Of a DNA stretch of 64,000 nt, positions 36,516 through 48,000 are shown one piece after another. The translations under genes were made by a program, and so were the position numbers. Positions within the stretch are counted from its first letter, which is position 1. Every line of letters starts with the position of its first letter. The notes under the pieces were generated by a model. The model did not search any database. It worked only from the letters and a program-made list of their open reading frames with translations, and was not told the origin of the DNA. The stretch comes from Raphanus sativus (Eukaryota > Streptophyta > Magnoliopsida > Brassicales > Brassicaceae). The stretch is from positions 7,440,001-7,504,000 of the forward strand of contig NC_079515.1 of the NCBI RefSeq assembly GCF_000801105.2, given 5' to 3'.

Positions 36516-37000
36516 ATGATCAGGATTCTTGATGTGTTTATGAGCACCGGAAGTTCACATCACTTGGTAGATTATATAATGATGGCACAAGATACAACAA
36601 TGCTTTCGAGAAACACCACCACCACCACTAATGTTTCCTCTCCAGATGCAACTGCCACCAAGTTTCATCAGCTCATAACCGAGACAAGGGAAGTACTCAC
36701 TTATATACACTCTTGTCATCATATAAAAGATTACTTGGTCTCCTTGCCTTGTTGTAGCACCGAGTTCACAAATGTTGCAGAGATCTCGCTAAAGTCTTGT
36801 ACAATACTAAGAGTTAAGTAGAGGGGATGGAGAAGCAGCCCGGTTTGGCAACGGGTATGCAACTGGCGAAGCTCTTACCACAGATTGAGAAGACGGTACC
36901 AGAGATTTCAGATGTACCGGACAGGAAACGGTTCTTGCAACTCATCCGGAATTGCCTGAAGTTCAACTCTTTTATACTCAAATATGCCACAATAGTCGAA
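36516..37000 (+). pseudogene. PEX3 C-terminal remnant
   Basis: Fragments resemble the C-terminus of plant peroxin PEX3, a peroxisome-membrane biogenesis factor: a segment ending in TETREVL...FTNVAEISLK (36516-36805), then MEKQPGLATGMQLAKLLPQI (from 36827) and DRKRFLQLIRN. The pieces lie in different frames; after AEISLK the frame stops near 36819, and beyond IRN similarity (LPEVQLFY) continues in yet another frame around 36950. The N-terminal part of the gene is absent. Position between the F-box genes and MOS4 equals that of PEX3-1 (At3g18160) in Arabidopsis. Confidence 0.65.
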
Positions 37001-37099
37001 AAATTGCGAAATCCATTTACTTTGTTTTTTTTATCAGAAAAATTATTTCAACATAGTAAAAATAAAACATCTCTAGAACAATTGTTCCATATGTATCAA

Positions 37100-37627
37100 A
37101 TCATTTGATATTGCCACAAAGATATACGTAAAGGAAACATTGGCAAAATAACATGAACATATTTTTAATTTGTAAATTACCTCAATTCCTAGTCTAAAAA
37201 AATCTCAAAAATAAAAATATTAAAATATAAAACTAATTAAATCTATTAAAATATTAAATTGAATTTTTATGTTTAAATTTTTTAAAAATATATTAAAATA
37301 TAAATACTAATTAAATCTCCTAAATATTAAATTGAATTTTATGTTTAAAATTAAATTTAATATATTTACGCAATAATTTAATTTTCGTAAATTATGAATA
37401 TTAAATTTATAATCTCGAATTTTTATTAATTAAACTTGTTTGTCTGCTGTAAAAAAAAATTCTTAAATAACTGTTAATAACTTTATGTTACTGTGGCGGG
37501 CCCTGAGGCCCAATGAAATCGGGTCGGGTCAGCGGAGAGCCGGTGAGTACAATATTTCTTTTTTTCTTCAATTTGTTCTTCTACTCCCTCTCTCTCTATA
37601 CTTTCTGGCTTTGCAATAGAGACGGTA
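37100..37627. other. AT-rich spacer and MOS4 promoter
   Basis: 37140-37440 is very AT-rich with no gene. At 37499-37513 the sequence GGGCCCTGAGGCCCA contains a site II-type GGCCCA element about 115 bp before the MOS4 start codon. CT-rich leader follows. Confidence 0.5.
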
Positions 37628-39289
37628 ATGGCGACGAACAATGGGGACGTTCTGATGCTGGAAGCGGCGCCGGTGGCTACGAAACCCTGGGCAAGCGCGG
37701 CTAACGCAGAAGTCATCGACGCGCTTCCTTATATAGACGATGACTACGGCAATCCACTGATTAAAGCCGAGGTGGACCGCTTGGTGGAGGAAGAGATGCG
37801 TCGGAGCTCAAGGAAGCCCGCCGACTTCCTCAAGGATCTCCCTCCTCTTCCAAAGTTCGATTTCGAGGTCAATTTCACTCTGAATCCTTATATATCGATT
37901 TGCTTGTTAGGAGTTAGGGTTTATAGCGTATTGGTTGAAACTTTCGTGAGAGCTCAATTCGTTTTTCGCTTTTTTTAGGGGTTTTTGCTTCTTCGTGGAG
38001 TTTACAATTTGTTAGGGTTCTTGCTCACGAGTGTTTTAGTTTAATTGTCTTATGTGTTTGTTTGTTGTTGTTTTTTTTTAAACGAATATCAGAACTGTCC
38101 AGTCCTCGGCAAAGAGTATGAGCGTGTTCGAGCTGGGAAGCCACCAGTGCGGATCGATTTCGAGTCCCGTTACAAGCATGAATTGCCGCCTGCTAATAAG
38201 AAAAATGATGATGCTGCCTGGAAGCAGCATCTTCACAAGACTCAACGGTCATTGCAACAGAAGATGATCGAGTAAGTAAGCACACATTACTAATCAATGC
38301 GTCTAATGTGTGATCTCCACCCATTCTGACAAGTTGTTACATGCTGCACTCCTCTCTCTCTCTTAAAATCGTGGATTTTGTTTTTTTAATTCACAGGCTA
38401 GAGAATTTGGAAATGATGTCAAAACATGGCCCTGAGCTTTGGAGACAGAACAATCATCGGCTAGATGTATTCTTGACCAGGTTTGTTTTCAGATATATAT
38501 GTGTAAAGCAGCATTAATTGAATTTTCATTCGTTACATTGTAACTTTTGTGTGATTAAAAATGTTCAAGCTCTTTAGTTGATGGGCTGTATTTAAGCCTT
38601 GTTGATAACTTCGTTGTCGATTTCATTTGCTTAAAATTCTTCTTTAGCTTTGCACATGAGACTTGCTTTGTGTTTCTTCTTCTTGTGCTCTCTGTGTGAG
38701 AGCTTCTTCTTTCTTATGAAACATAAGAAACTATTCGTGCTCTTGGGACATCACTCTTTTTCTCTTACATAATTACTTGCTTTGGACTTGAACACACCGA
38801 AATTGATCTCGACACTCTACTTGGTCTCTGTTTTCCAGAATGCAAAGACTAGCTCAGGAGCAGAACGAGGAGATCGAGAAAGTTAATCGTGAAAGGAAGT
38901 ATCATCAGGTGATTATACTTTTCAAGTATTTTTTAAAAAATATATCTTCTTTGCAGTCTTCTTTTTAGTTTACGGGGTAATCTGAAACTTTTTGTGTGTG
39001 GACATATCAGCAAACCACAGCGTACGAGCTCAACGCTCTATCTCAAGAATGGAGACAGCTCTGTGTCAAGAACATGGAGATTCAGTCTGCGTGTGCTGTG
39101 CTTGAGACACAAATCGATTCCTTGAAAAGGGAAGCTGCTGAAAGGTGAAGAAAGTTTTGTTATTACCTCTTCTTGCATTACTCAGGGGTTGCATTGTAAG
39201 CACAAAACTAAAAACTCTTGTGGTTGAGTTTCAGGGGATGGAACTTAGAAGAGAAATTAGAGTGTGTCAAACCGCTTCAATCGCAGTGA
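37628..39289 (+). CDS. MOS4: MOS4, BCAS2/SPF27-like subunit of the spliceosome-associated NTC/MAC complex
   Basis: Exons 37628-37867, 38093-38271, 38397-38480, 38839-38908, 39011-39144 and 39235-39289 total 762 nt, 253 residues, the length recalled for Arabidopsis MOS4. The Breast carcinoma amplified sequence 2 domain covers most of the protein: ALPYIDDDYGNPLIKAEVDRLVEEEMRR near residue 33, then RVRAGKPPVRIDFESRY, and a coiled-coil half (RMQRLAQEQNEEIEKVNRERKYHQ). MOS4 binds CDC5 in the MOS4-associated complex and is needed for splicing and for immune signalling in Arabidopsis. All introns are GT-AG and the frame is intact. A copy of its last two exons lies at 42160-42380. Confidence 0.95.
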
Positions 39290-39721
39290 GGCAACCGCCT
39301 GTGCTTGCGTTTACTGATTTACTTAAAGCCTATATGAATCCATCTATCATGTCTCCGCTATATTTTTGAATGTTTTGTTTTCTCAAATACTATTTATAGT
39401 TAAGCGAATGATTTTATCAGAAACATAATTACAGTTTTAGGTCAATGATTGTTTCTGTTTATGTAGTAAACATTTTAGAATTGTTTTATTTTATTTTTTA
39501 AACATGTTTATTACATTCTTTTTTCATCTTCATATTTTTTTTCCTAAGTTCTCTCTGAAACCATACAAGTAAATGTTCCTCCTAGTTTAGTGTAAACATC
39601 TATTTTTAACGTGTGTTTTTATCTATAAAGAAAACTAGCATGCATGTATGTTTATTACAAAAGCCAAACAATCAAGTTCCTACACGTAACAAAGAGTATA
39701 TATTTTTGTTTTTGTTGAATC

Positions 39722-40093
39722 ATGAAGTCTACTACATTGATCATGGTTTTCTGTATTCTCGTGTTCTTCATTCTCAACAATGTGAATGGTGCGTGATATG
39801 TTATTTTTTCTTTTGATTCTGACTAGTTATTCACGACACAACGAAAAAGATCTGATATACAATATAACATTTTCTTTTTATATTGGTGATACAAAATAAT
39901 AGAGGTGAATGCGAAGGTGTGCATAAAATCACAAGACTTCGAACAGAACTGTGGCTGGGATGGAAACAAGACTTGCATAAGAGGATTTAATAAAATTAAT
40001 AAGTTCCCTATTTCTTGCGAGTGTACCCATAAAAACCCTACCGTGAGCAGCAAACGTACCTGCAAATGTAAATTTCCAAAGTCTCCCTGCTAA
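39722..40093 (+). CDS. Defensin-like secreted cysteine-rich peptide, copy 1
   Basis: Two exons, 39722-39788 and 39903-40093, give 85 residues. Exon 1 encodes a signal peptide (MKSTTLIMVFCILVFFILNN) and the intron falls at the end of it, the standard layout of plant DEFL genes. The mature part has eight cysteines spaced C-x9-C-x7-C-x13-C-x1-C-x12-C-x1-C-x6-C. The CxC...CxC...C arrangement resembles the SCR-like (SCRL) subgroup rather than classical plant defensins; subgroup is inference. Such peptides act outside the cell in defence or pollen-pistil signalling; the role of this one is unknown. Frame intact, acceptor ATAG|AG chosen because the next AG breaks the frame. Confidence 0.85.
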
Positions 40094-41060
40094 GATTTCA
40101 TGTAGTTTTATATAAACCAGTATCTCTTTGTTACTATACGTATACAAGAATTGAATACACGTATAAGTCGTTGTATTAACATGGCAGATAAAGTTAGCAG
40201 GGCTCTCGTTTAATAATGTATTTTTAAATGTCTTTTGTTACTTTTATCTCTATGTAAAATCAGCAGAGTTATAATCTAAAAGCATGTTTATTGGAGTTTC
40301 TTAGTGTAATATTCTTAGCAAAATATAAGAATATGTCTCTTAACTTTTAACACGAAAAGTTAAGAATTGGTTATTAAATATCTTGTAAAAAAGTCGATTC
40401 TTAGCTTTTCTAATTAAAAATTAAGAAACGGGTTCTTATATTCTGCTAAGAACCCCACATTAAAAAACCTCAATAAACATACTCTTAATACAAGTCCAGT
40501 TCAGTTATTTCGATGAAACCCTTATATATGCACTCAATATTCTTTCATAACTAGAACACTCCTTATGGAACAAATTTTGGATTGTTGGTAATACTATACT
40601 CAAAAGCCCCATTCATTTATTTTAAATTTATGGGTTGGGTTTGAATCCTTCTGAATTTGATTCAGATCGTCATCTATTCAATATCAGAAATCATCTAAAA
40701 ATCCATAAAATTACTAAAGTATTTAATTACTCAAAAAACTAGTAAAACTGCACAAACTACCAAAAAGTATCTTCTGAAAGTTTTTTGTAACCCAAAATTT
40801 GATTAATTTGGACACTTGAGAGTATCCTTGTAGAGTGATAGTTTTTATAAAGATTTTTTTGGTTATTTCGTCACTTTTAGGTAGTTTATGTAGTTTTATT
40901 AGATTTTTTTAGTAACTGTAATACTTTTGAATACTTTCCGATTAATTATGTTTAATTAATTTTGATTTTCAAATACTACTTTGTATTTTGGTTAGAACTT
41001 AATAATATCTGATATTCAAAACTATCTACTCTTAGGAAATTTCTAAATGCATTTCATGTA
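40094..41060. other. Intergenic region with no gene
   Basis: AT-rich. 40275-40490 carries inverted motifs (TTGGAGTTTCTTAGTGT...ACATTAAAAAACCTCAAT, and GTTAAGAATTGG / TTAAGAAACGGG), suggesting a decayed MITE; boundaries are not clear enough to call. Confidence 0.4.
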
Positions 41061-41864
41061 TCTATCTTATTAAAACATAAGTACACATATAGAATACCCT
41101 TAATTTTCAGTGTTATTTACAATTGCATGCCACTGAGAATTAAATTGAATTTCCTATTTTAATGCTTGTCTTTTTCAGTTATATTAATGTGTTTCTTTTT
41201 CTTTCCTATTTTAATATTTGTCTTTTTCAGTTAGATTAATGTGTGTTTTTTCTTTCCTAGTTTAATGTTTGTCTTTTTAATTAGATTAATGTATTTTGTT
41301 TTTTATTCTTCAACAATTAATGATATTTTGAAGTTGTCTTTTTTTGTCAACTTAAAGTTGTCTAAACTATTTGAAAATATAAAAGATAGTCAAAAGTAAA
41401 CATATAAAGTACAAAAACAATAATCAAACACCAAAAATATTTAAAATATATATTTATTTTCCATCCAAATATTGAAGTTCAACCTGTTTTTAATTTTTAA
41501 TTTAGGTATTTTGGCTTACATTACTCAAATTTATATGTTTTGAGAAATTTAAAGTATATATAAATTTTGAAAATTTTAAAACAATTCAAACGGGTTATCC
41601 GTATCCGAACCGAACCCGCAAATACCCGAATCAAACCGAAACCAAAATTTATAAGTATTTGAATGTTGTTGTCTTGCTGAAATCTTTAAACTCGGGAATC
41701 TCAAACCCAAATAGATTTTAACCGAATCAGTGGGTATCTAAATACACATCCCTAAAATAGTTAATTTAAAATGATCAAGTATTATAAATACATCATTTAG
41801 TATAAATAAATAAAAACTAAAACAGAAAATTAATACCCGTGCGATCGCACGGGTCAATATCTAG
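41061..41864 (+). mobile_element. Non-autonomous Helitron
   Basis: Starts A|TCTATCTTATTAAAACA at 41061 and ends with the perfect 18-nt palindrome CCCGTGCGATCGCACGGG (41836-41853) followed by TCAATATCTAG|T. The CTAG end, hairpin about 8 bp inside it and insertion between A and T are diagnostic. The interior includes a CCGAACCGAACCCGC stretch at 41590-41760 related to the repeats at 27.5 and 30.8 kb. No coding capacity. Confidence 0.87.
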
Positions 41865-42159
41865 TTTTTACATTAAAATAGAGTAAAAGAGAATATGAGA
41901 TAAAAATACTCCAATACAATTCTATTTTCGCTGCATAATAGAGTTTACTTCATTTATAGAATATAGAATGAGAAATAGAGAGTTTAATTTTACTTTATAT
42001 TCTATTTTACTTTATTTTGGATGAAAAAAAGTTTTATATTGGAGATGTTTTTGAACCACATTTGGATTCTGGTTTAATGACATACCTGACTATAACTTTA
42101 AGATTCTTGTGGCACATGCCTCGGGTTGTTTGAGGGATATGAACATATTACAAGGCCAC

Positions 42160-42410
42160 ATCGTTCGAGCTCAACGCTCTATCTCAAGAGTGGAGACAGC
42201 TCTGTGTCAAAAATATGGAGATTCAGTTTGTGTGTGCTGTGCTTGACACAAATCATTTCGTTGAAATGGGAAGCTGCTGGAAAGGTGAAGAAAATTTTGT
42301 TATTACCTCTTTGTATCACTCAAGGGTTGTATACGTACAAAACTAAAACTCTTGTGAATGGGCTTCAGTCGCAGTAAGGCAACCGCCCGTGCTTGAATCA
42401 TTGCATTTAC
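42160..42410 (+). pseudogene. MOS4 3'-end fragment (exons 5-6), dead
   Basis: Near-copy of MOS4 from exon 5 (FELNALSQEWRQLCVKNMEIQ-like, from about 42165) through the last intron to the stop-codon region (CTTCAGTCGCAGTAAGG) and the 3' flank. It is broken: bases are missing at GCTTGAGACACAAATCG, and most of exon 6 (GWNLEEKLECVKPL) is deleted. It precedes defensin-like copy 2 as MOS4 precedes copy 1. Confidence 0.88.
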
Positions 42411-42856
42411 TGATTTATATAAGCATGTCTGTTCTATGAATCCATATTAGTTTCGTCCCAAACATCATTCAATCATGTGATCTCTAAGCTTTGCCTAGTG
42501 TGTTTTTCCAGTTGAGCTAACGACACTTAGTGAATACTATTTATCGTATTAGAGAAAACTTCTTTACAAACATACAGTCTTAGGTGAATGAGTGTTTTAT
42601 GTATATGTTATAACATTCGAGAATTGTTTATTTTTATTAAACATCCTCACATCCTCGCATTTTTTTTCTTCCTAAGTTCTCTCTGAAACCACATTTCTCA
42701 ACGTATATAACTAAACGTTCCTCCTAATTTAGTGCAAATATCTATTTTTTAACATGTGCAATTATCTTTAAAGACACTAGCATACATGTATGTTTATTAC
42801 AATAGTTCCTGCATGCAACAGAGAGAATATTTGTTCTTAATCATTTTTATTGCATC

Positions 42857-43231
42857 ATGAAGTCTAACACATTGATCATGGTTTCTTGTGTTTTCATGTT
42901 CTTCATTCTCAACCATGTGAAAGGTACGTCATATGTTAATTTTCTTTTAGTTTTGACTAGTTAATCACGCACAATCAATTTCTCATTGCATTTTATTATT
43001 TACAACTTATCACTTTTTGATGTTTCTGATAAAAAATATATATAAGTGAACGGGAAGGTGTGCACAAGAAGACAAGTCTTCGAAAAGAATTGTGGTGAGA
43101 ATGGAACCAGGACTTGCATAAGAGGATTTAATGAAATTAAAAAGTACCCCTTTTCTTGCGAGTGTGGCCTTGAAGTACCAACCGAAAGCAGACGTGTCTG
43201 CGTATGTAAATTTCCAAAGTCTCCCTGTTAA
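42857..43231 (+). CDS. Defensin-like secreted cysteine-rich peptide, copy 2
   Basis: Two exons, 42857-42923 and 43047-43231, give 83 residues. It is the tandem paralogue of the gene at 39722-40093: same 67-nt signal-peptide exon (MKSNTLIMVSCVFMFFILNH), same intron position, same eight cysteines spaced C-x9-C-x7-C-x13-C-x1-C-x11-C-x1-C-x6-C. The C-terminal KFPKSPC and the C-IRGFN segment are identical, whereas the loop between Cys5 and Cys6 (GLEVPTESRRV) differs strongly from that of copy 1 and is one residue shorter. Frame is intact. Expression and role are unknown. Confidence 0.85.
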
Positions 43232-43929
43232 GATTACATATAGTTTAATAACTAGCATCTCTTTGTTACTATGCATAAGAGAAATAAATACATGTAAAAG
43301 GTCGTTGAATTTACATGGCAGTTAAAGTTAATCTTGTTGGTTTAGTGTACTTTGAAATAAATTTGTTTTATTACTTTTATTTCCATGTAGAATCAATGAA
43401 GTTATAATTTAGTAAGTTCGATTATCTCGATGAATACTTCAGATGTCTACTTAATATTCCTATTATAATTTTGAGATTCTTGAAGTTGTGAGTCGTGCCT
43501 CGCGTTGTCGATCTGAGGCCACTGCCTTGGGGCTTTTTTGTTTGATCCTTGTTAACAAGATCAATTTCGTGGCCAACATTAAAACTCTACCATCTACTAA
43601 TCTTTTATTTTGTTTTAGTTCTATTTTATGAATTTTAACAAATTACTGGCTGTATTTTTGAAATATACTGGCTTTTGTATGAGTTTCAGTGGAGGTTACT
43701 AGAAATTAATTTGAAGTGTCCATAATTCTATCTAGGGTGTCCATAACTTTAAAAATCTTTTTTTCCCTATAAAAATCATTACAGGTTATATAACACCAGA
43801 TGTTTGTCAGAAACAAACATGTAAGTCTAAAACCAACAGTGATTTTCCTATCATTTCTTTATGTGATTATGATACCATGTAAAAAATCTCATAAACAAAG
43901 ACTATATTATGAATGGTAATAAAGTTCTT

Positions 43930-45060
43930 GGTGGTCTTTTCTTATTGTTAAGACATACCATGTCGTATCTTGACATATTGTATATTCTGATATGTCAAAA
44001 TACGACCAAACTTTAAAAGATGTCTTTCATATCGTATATTCTGACATATTGTATTTTTCATGGTAAATGAAAGATCTGGTCAGCTGTGAATTGTTGTTCG
44101 ACTAGAGCGATTGTGTTGTTAAGTGTGTGTGACACTTTTTACTTTGTTGGTAATAGATACAAAACCAAACACTTCTAGTATAATCATCAACTAATGTGAG
44201 AAAATATCTTGCACCATAGTGAGATTGAATTCGATAAGGTCTTCATAAATCACGGTGAATTAATTCAAATGGAACTGAAGTTTTATTAGAACTTGTAGGG
44301 AAAATACTTTGAGTTTGCTTAGGGCTTACATAAGTTTCCTACACTTTATTTTGCAACTCCTTATTATTAGAAAAATCAGAAATAGACAGCGAATCTAAAA
44401 TCTTTGATGAAGGATGTCCTAGAAGTTGATGTCAAACATCTCTAGATACTGAATCAGCTCGCTGCACAGCTCCATCAAATTCCATCCCCCTCAGAAAGTA
44501 TGTGTTGGATATCTTCAAGGAAACCGGTCTCTTAGGTGAAAAACCATATGCATTCCCGATTGATCAGAATCATCAGCTAGCTCTTGTTCAAAGTGATCTT
44601 CTTACTGATGTCGCTAGGTACAGAAGGTTAGTAGGAAAGCTTATTTATCTGAGTAACATGCGTCCAGATCTCTCGTATGCGATTTATATTCTGTCGCAAT
44701 TCATGCACAAACCGTGATAAGGTCATTGGGATGCTGCAATCAGGACAGTCTGTTATCTAAAAGGTACTGCTGGTTAGGGCATTATGCTTCAAGCACACAC
44801 TGTTCTGAATATAGGGTTAATGCATTAGGAAGTCTAGAGTTTGAAACTTTTATTGATAAGTTGGACATTTTTAATCTCCATGTTCCAGCTTGAAGAGGGA
44901 GTGTTACGATATCGTACCGCATCGTATCTTGACATATATATTCTGATATATTGTATATATTTCATACTGCCTTCGTCGATACCTTCCTTGTATGTAGGAA
45001 GCTAGGTTACATAACGTGGACTATATAAACAGGTCCATTGACCTAAGAGTAAATACAGCA
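43930..45060. mobile_element. Rearranged Copia fragments
   Basis: Two fragments face opposite ways. On the minus strand at about 44450-44140 there is a GAG-pre-integrase and integrase start (WHQLLGHPSSKILDSL, FELIHRDLW, FLTLVDDYTRSVWF). On the plus strand at 44490-44790 there is the reverse-transcriptase end (LDIFKETGLLGEKP, RYRRLVGKLIYLSNMRPDLSYAIYILSQFM). A purine tract GAAGAGGGAG then a 159-bp LTR-like sequence (TGTTACGATATCG...ACAGCA, 44902-45060) follows. GTATCTTGACATAT motifs at 43960-44050 suggest a partial second LTR. No open frame of functional size. Confidence 0.8.
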
Positions 45061-48000
45061 GCTGTTCTTATTGGATAACGAAACTACAGCAGCTAAATGC
45101 ACATTAATTGTAGAAGCCTTCAGCGTTGTTTTGTAACGAGAACAAAAGTTACATTAATTGATGGTTAACACAATCACATTAAACAAATCATACGTCTGCC
45201 GTCTTTGAAGATTAAATTACTTTGAAAAGAAAATAATTAATATATGAAGTTCTGTATCTTGCATGTGTAATCGAAAATCGTCCCCCACGTTTTTGTTTGT
45301 GGCGTTGCCGCTAAACATATATATGAACTTAATAGCATTTGAACTTTTAGATAAATAACTATCTGTAGGCCTAAAACTTTATATATAACTATTTGGTTTT
45401 ATAAATATCTAATTATCTGTTGTAGTTTCTCATTAAATTTTCAACTTCCAAATAATTTGATATATGCATGCTATTCTTCAGAATTTGTAAAATGTTAAGA
45501 CAGTTATTGTATAAATAATGATTCAGAAAGTTATATGTGGATCGTTTGATTCAGAATTGTTTTTTTTTTATTTTATACCAAATTTATCATAAAACATAAC
45601 TTAGCAATCTGCTAACCTATTACACTACCCATAATTTAAATAACAAACGTATATTGGAACTGGAAGATGCACACGTACATCGTCATGCGACCCACCATAT
45701 AGGTAGGCTATAAGACACGGAACTTGTTAGAATGTCTCTTTCTTCCTTAACAACTCGCTTATATTGCTATTATTATTATTAATTTATTGTTTATTTTAAT
45801 CACCACCTAACTAATGAAGAAAAAATCCATATTTTGCTTAACAAATTTAGATTGGGTGTTGAGTTAATCACCGCACGTTTTGGATTATATCTATGTTTTC
45901 TGTTATATTATCAAGTCAAGTCTTGCAGATTTCAGTAATAAGACTCAAGTTATAGCCAAAAGTTATGAATAGAAGTAGCCATTGTTGGCAGACGTCTAAT
46001 ATTAGGAGCAAATGGAATGGTCGAATAAGATTCAAAAATAAAAAATTATTTAATAATTTAAAAAATAAATATATAATTTATGGATTAAAATTTTAAAATT
46101 TTAGATATATTGTTAAATTTATAATTTATAATTTATAATTTTAAAAGATGTAAAATATATATAAATAGAAGTACAAATTTTAAAAACTATTTTGCCGTTA
46201 ATATTTTTCTTGAACAAGGTCAGAGGGTACTGATTAGTGAGAGAAAATGCAACAATGTGCAACAATGTCCATAGGTTTTTTTTTTAAGAAAAGGTTATTA
46301 GGTTTAATTGAGTGACGGTGATACCATTTCACAATTAGATGAATCACATGGACATCCGCAAATGTCATTAAAGTCATATCCATTTCTATTATTTTCATCA
46401 TGATCTGTTGATATTATTAATTAATTAGGTAAATTTAATTTAATAATCATGGTTAGTTAAAACAAAATTTGTCAGTTACTTGGTAAATTTAAAATCGAAT
46501 CAGTCCAATGAGATGTGTGTATTTTATATAATACTTATAGTATAATCATATGCAGAATATAAAAAAAATATAATGAGAGATTGTTTGGGAAAACGTCCAA
46601 AGAAAATTTAACAACCAGGCTTTACATAAATCTAGAAAAAATTGCACCAACTGTTAGTTGATTCATAGCTTTCATGCAACACTGATTCTGCCTCCTTAGT
46701 TGATTGGTCTCGAGGAAACTAAAACTAAAACAATGAGCAATCAATCAATCATTTAGATTTGGTTGTGACATAACAGTCAACTACAAAGTTCCTTTCATTT
46801 CTATTAATTTAAAAAATATTTTGAACCTGACCAACGAAAACATTTTCATTAATAATAACTGGATGATCTGATTTAACAAATGCATGTATAATTGAAATAA
46901 TAACACTCAGAGACAGTTTTAAGTTTATTATTACACGATAAATCACTTTCTTCTACCAAGACACTTTTTTCTAACTATTTCTCTTCTTTCTTAAATGAAT
47001 TTGTCACGTCACAATAATCAGTTGACTAACCAAACCATTATATTAATTGAAATTAACTTCCACCACATACCTCTCTTTCCACTTAATGATCCAGATTAAA
47101 TGTAATACTTTTGACAAGATTTATTTTTATCTTATTTCCTGACCATTGGATTTACTTTTGCACTTTAACCTTTAACGATTCGGATTTACTCTTCAAAATC
47201 ATCTTTTTCTTTTGATCTCTGTAAGCAAAGTGGGTGATTTATTATTTATTTTGGGTTTGCAAAATCGACTACACATCAATCATCAATAACATAGCTTTCT
47301 GTTTCGGATCCTCCCACCACCTTTTCACCGCATTCAAGAAACCCTTTGTTGGCTTCTTAAATAATCACCATATTCCTCCACCACTCTCCATCCTGCTAAG
47401 GCTGCCTTATTTGATATGGTAAGAACAATCTCTTTTAATTGCATAGGAAGTTTAATGCTTAAGATGCCTCGTTCAAAATGATTGTTACATTCACAGGGAT
47501 CACAGTATTAGTGAATTCTTGGAATGGCTATAGTTAAAAGTTTCTTAACCATCTACACAAGATTCCTTTGTAAATTTTCTACAAAAACGTTTAGTTGGAT
47601 GTCTATGTGTACATTTTCCTCATAGTATACATGGGTAAATTTTGCTTCATATTGTCCATGTGTACATCTATAGGTATCCACATGACTTTAGTTCACATGT
47701 ACGCTTGCTAAACATAACATGGATGCATTTGTGAATTCAGACTTGTCTTGGAACGTATGTTGAATAACTTAAAACTAATTTCACATGTATATTCTTGATT
47801 TCTTAACATTCAAATTGATAATAATCATATACTACATCATTGGGACTATGAGAAATGCAAACTATGGCACAAATGTTTGCTAAAAACTCAGGTCCCCCAT
47901 TAGATATAATAACTTATGCAATGTACAAAGAACCAATGTATATGTAATCTTTTATAAAACATTGTACATGTGGACAGTGAAATACATGTGTACACGTATA

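Noticed and set aside
40275..40490. Possible MITE (TTGGAGTTTCTTAGTG ... CACATTAAAAAACCTCAAT)
   Set aside because: The ends are only loosely complementary and no target duplication is clear, so no element was called.
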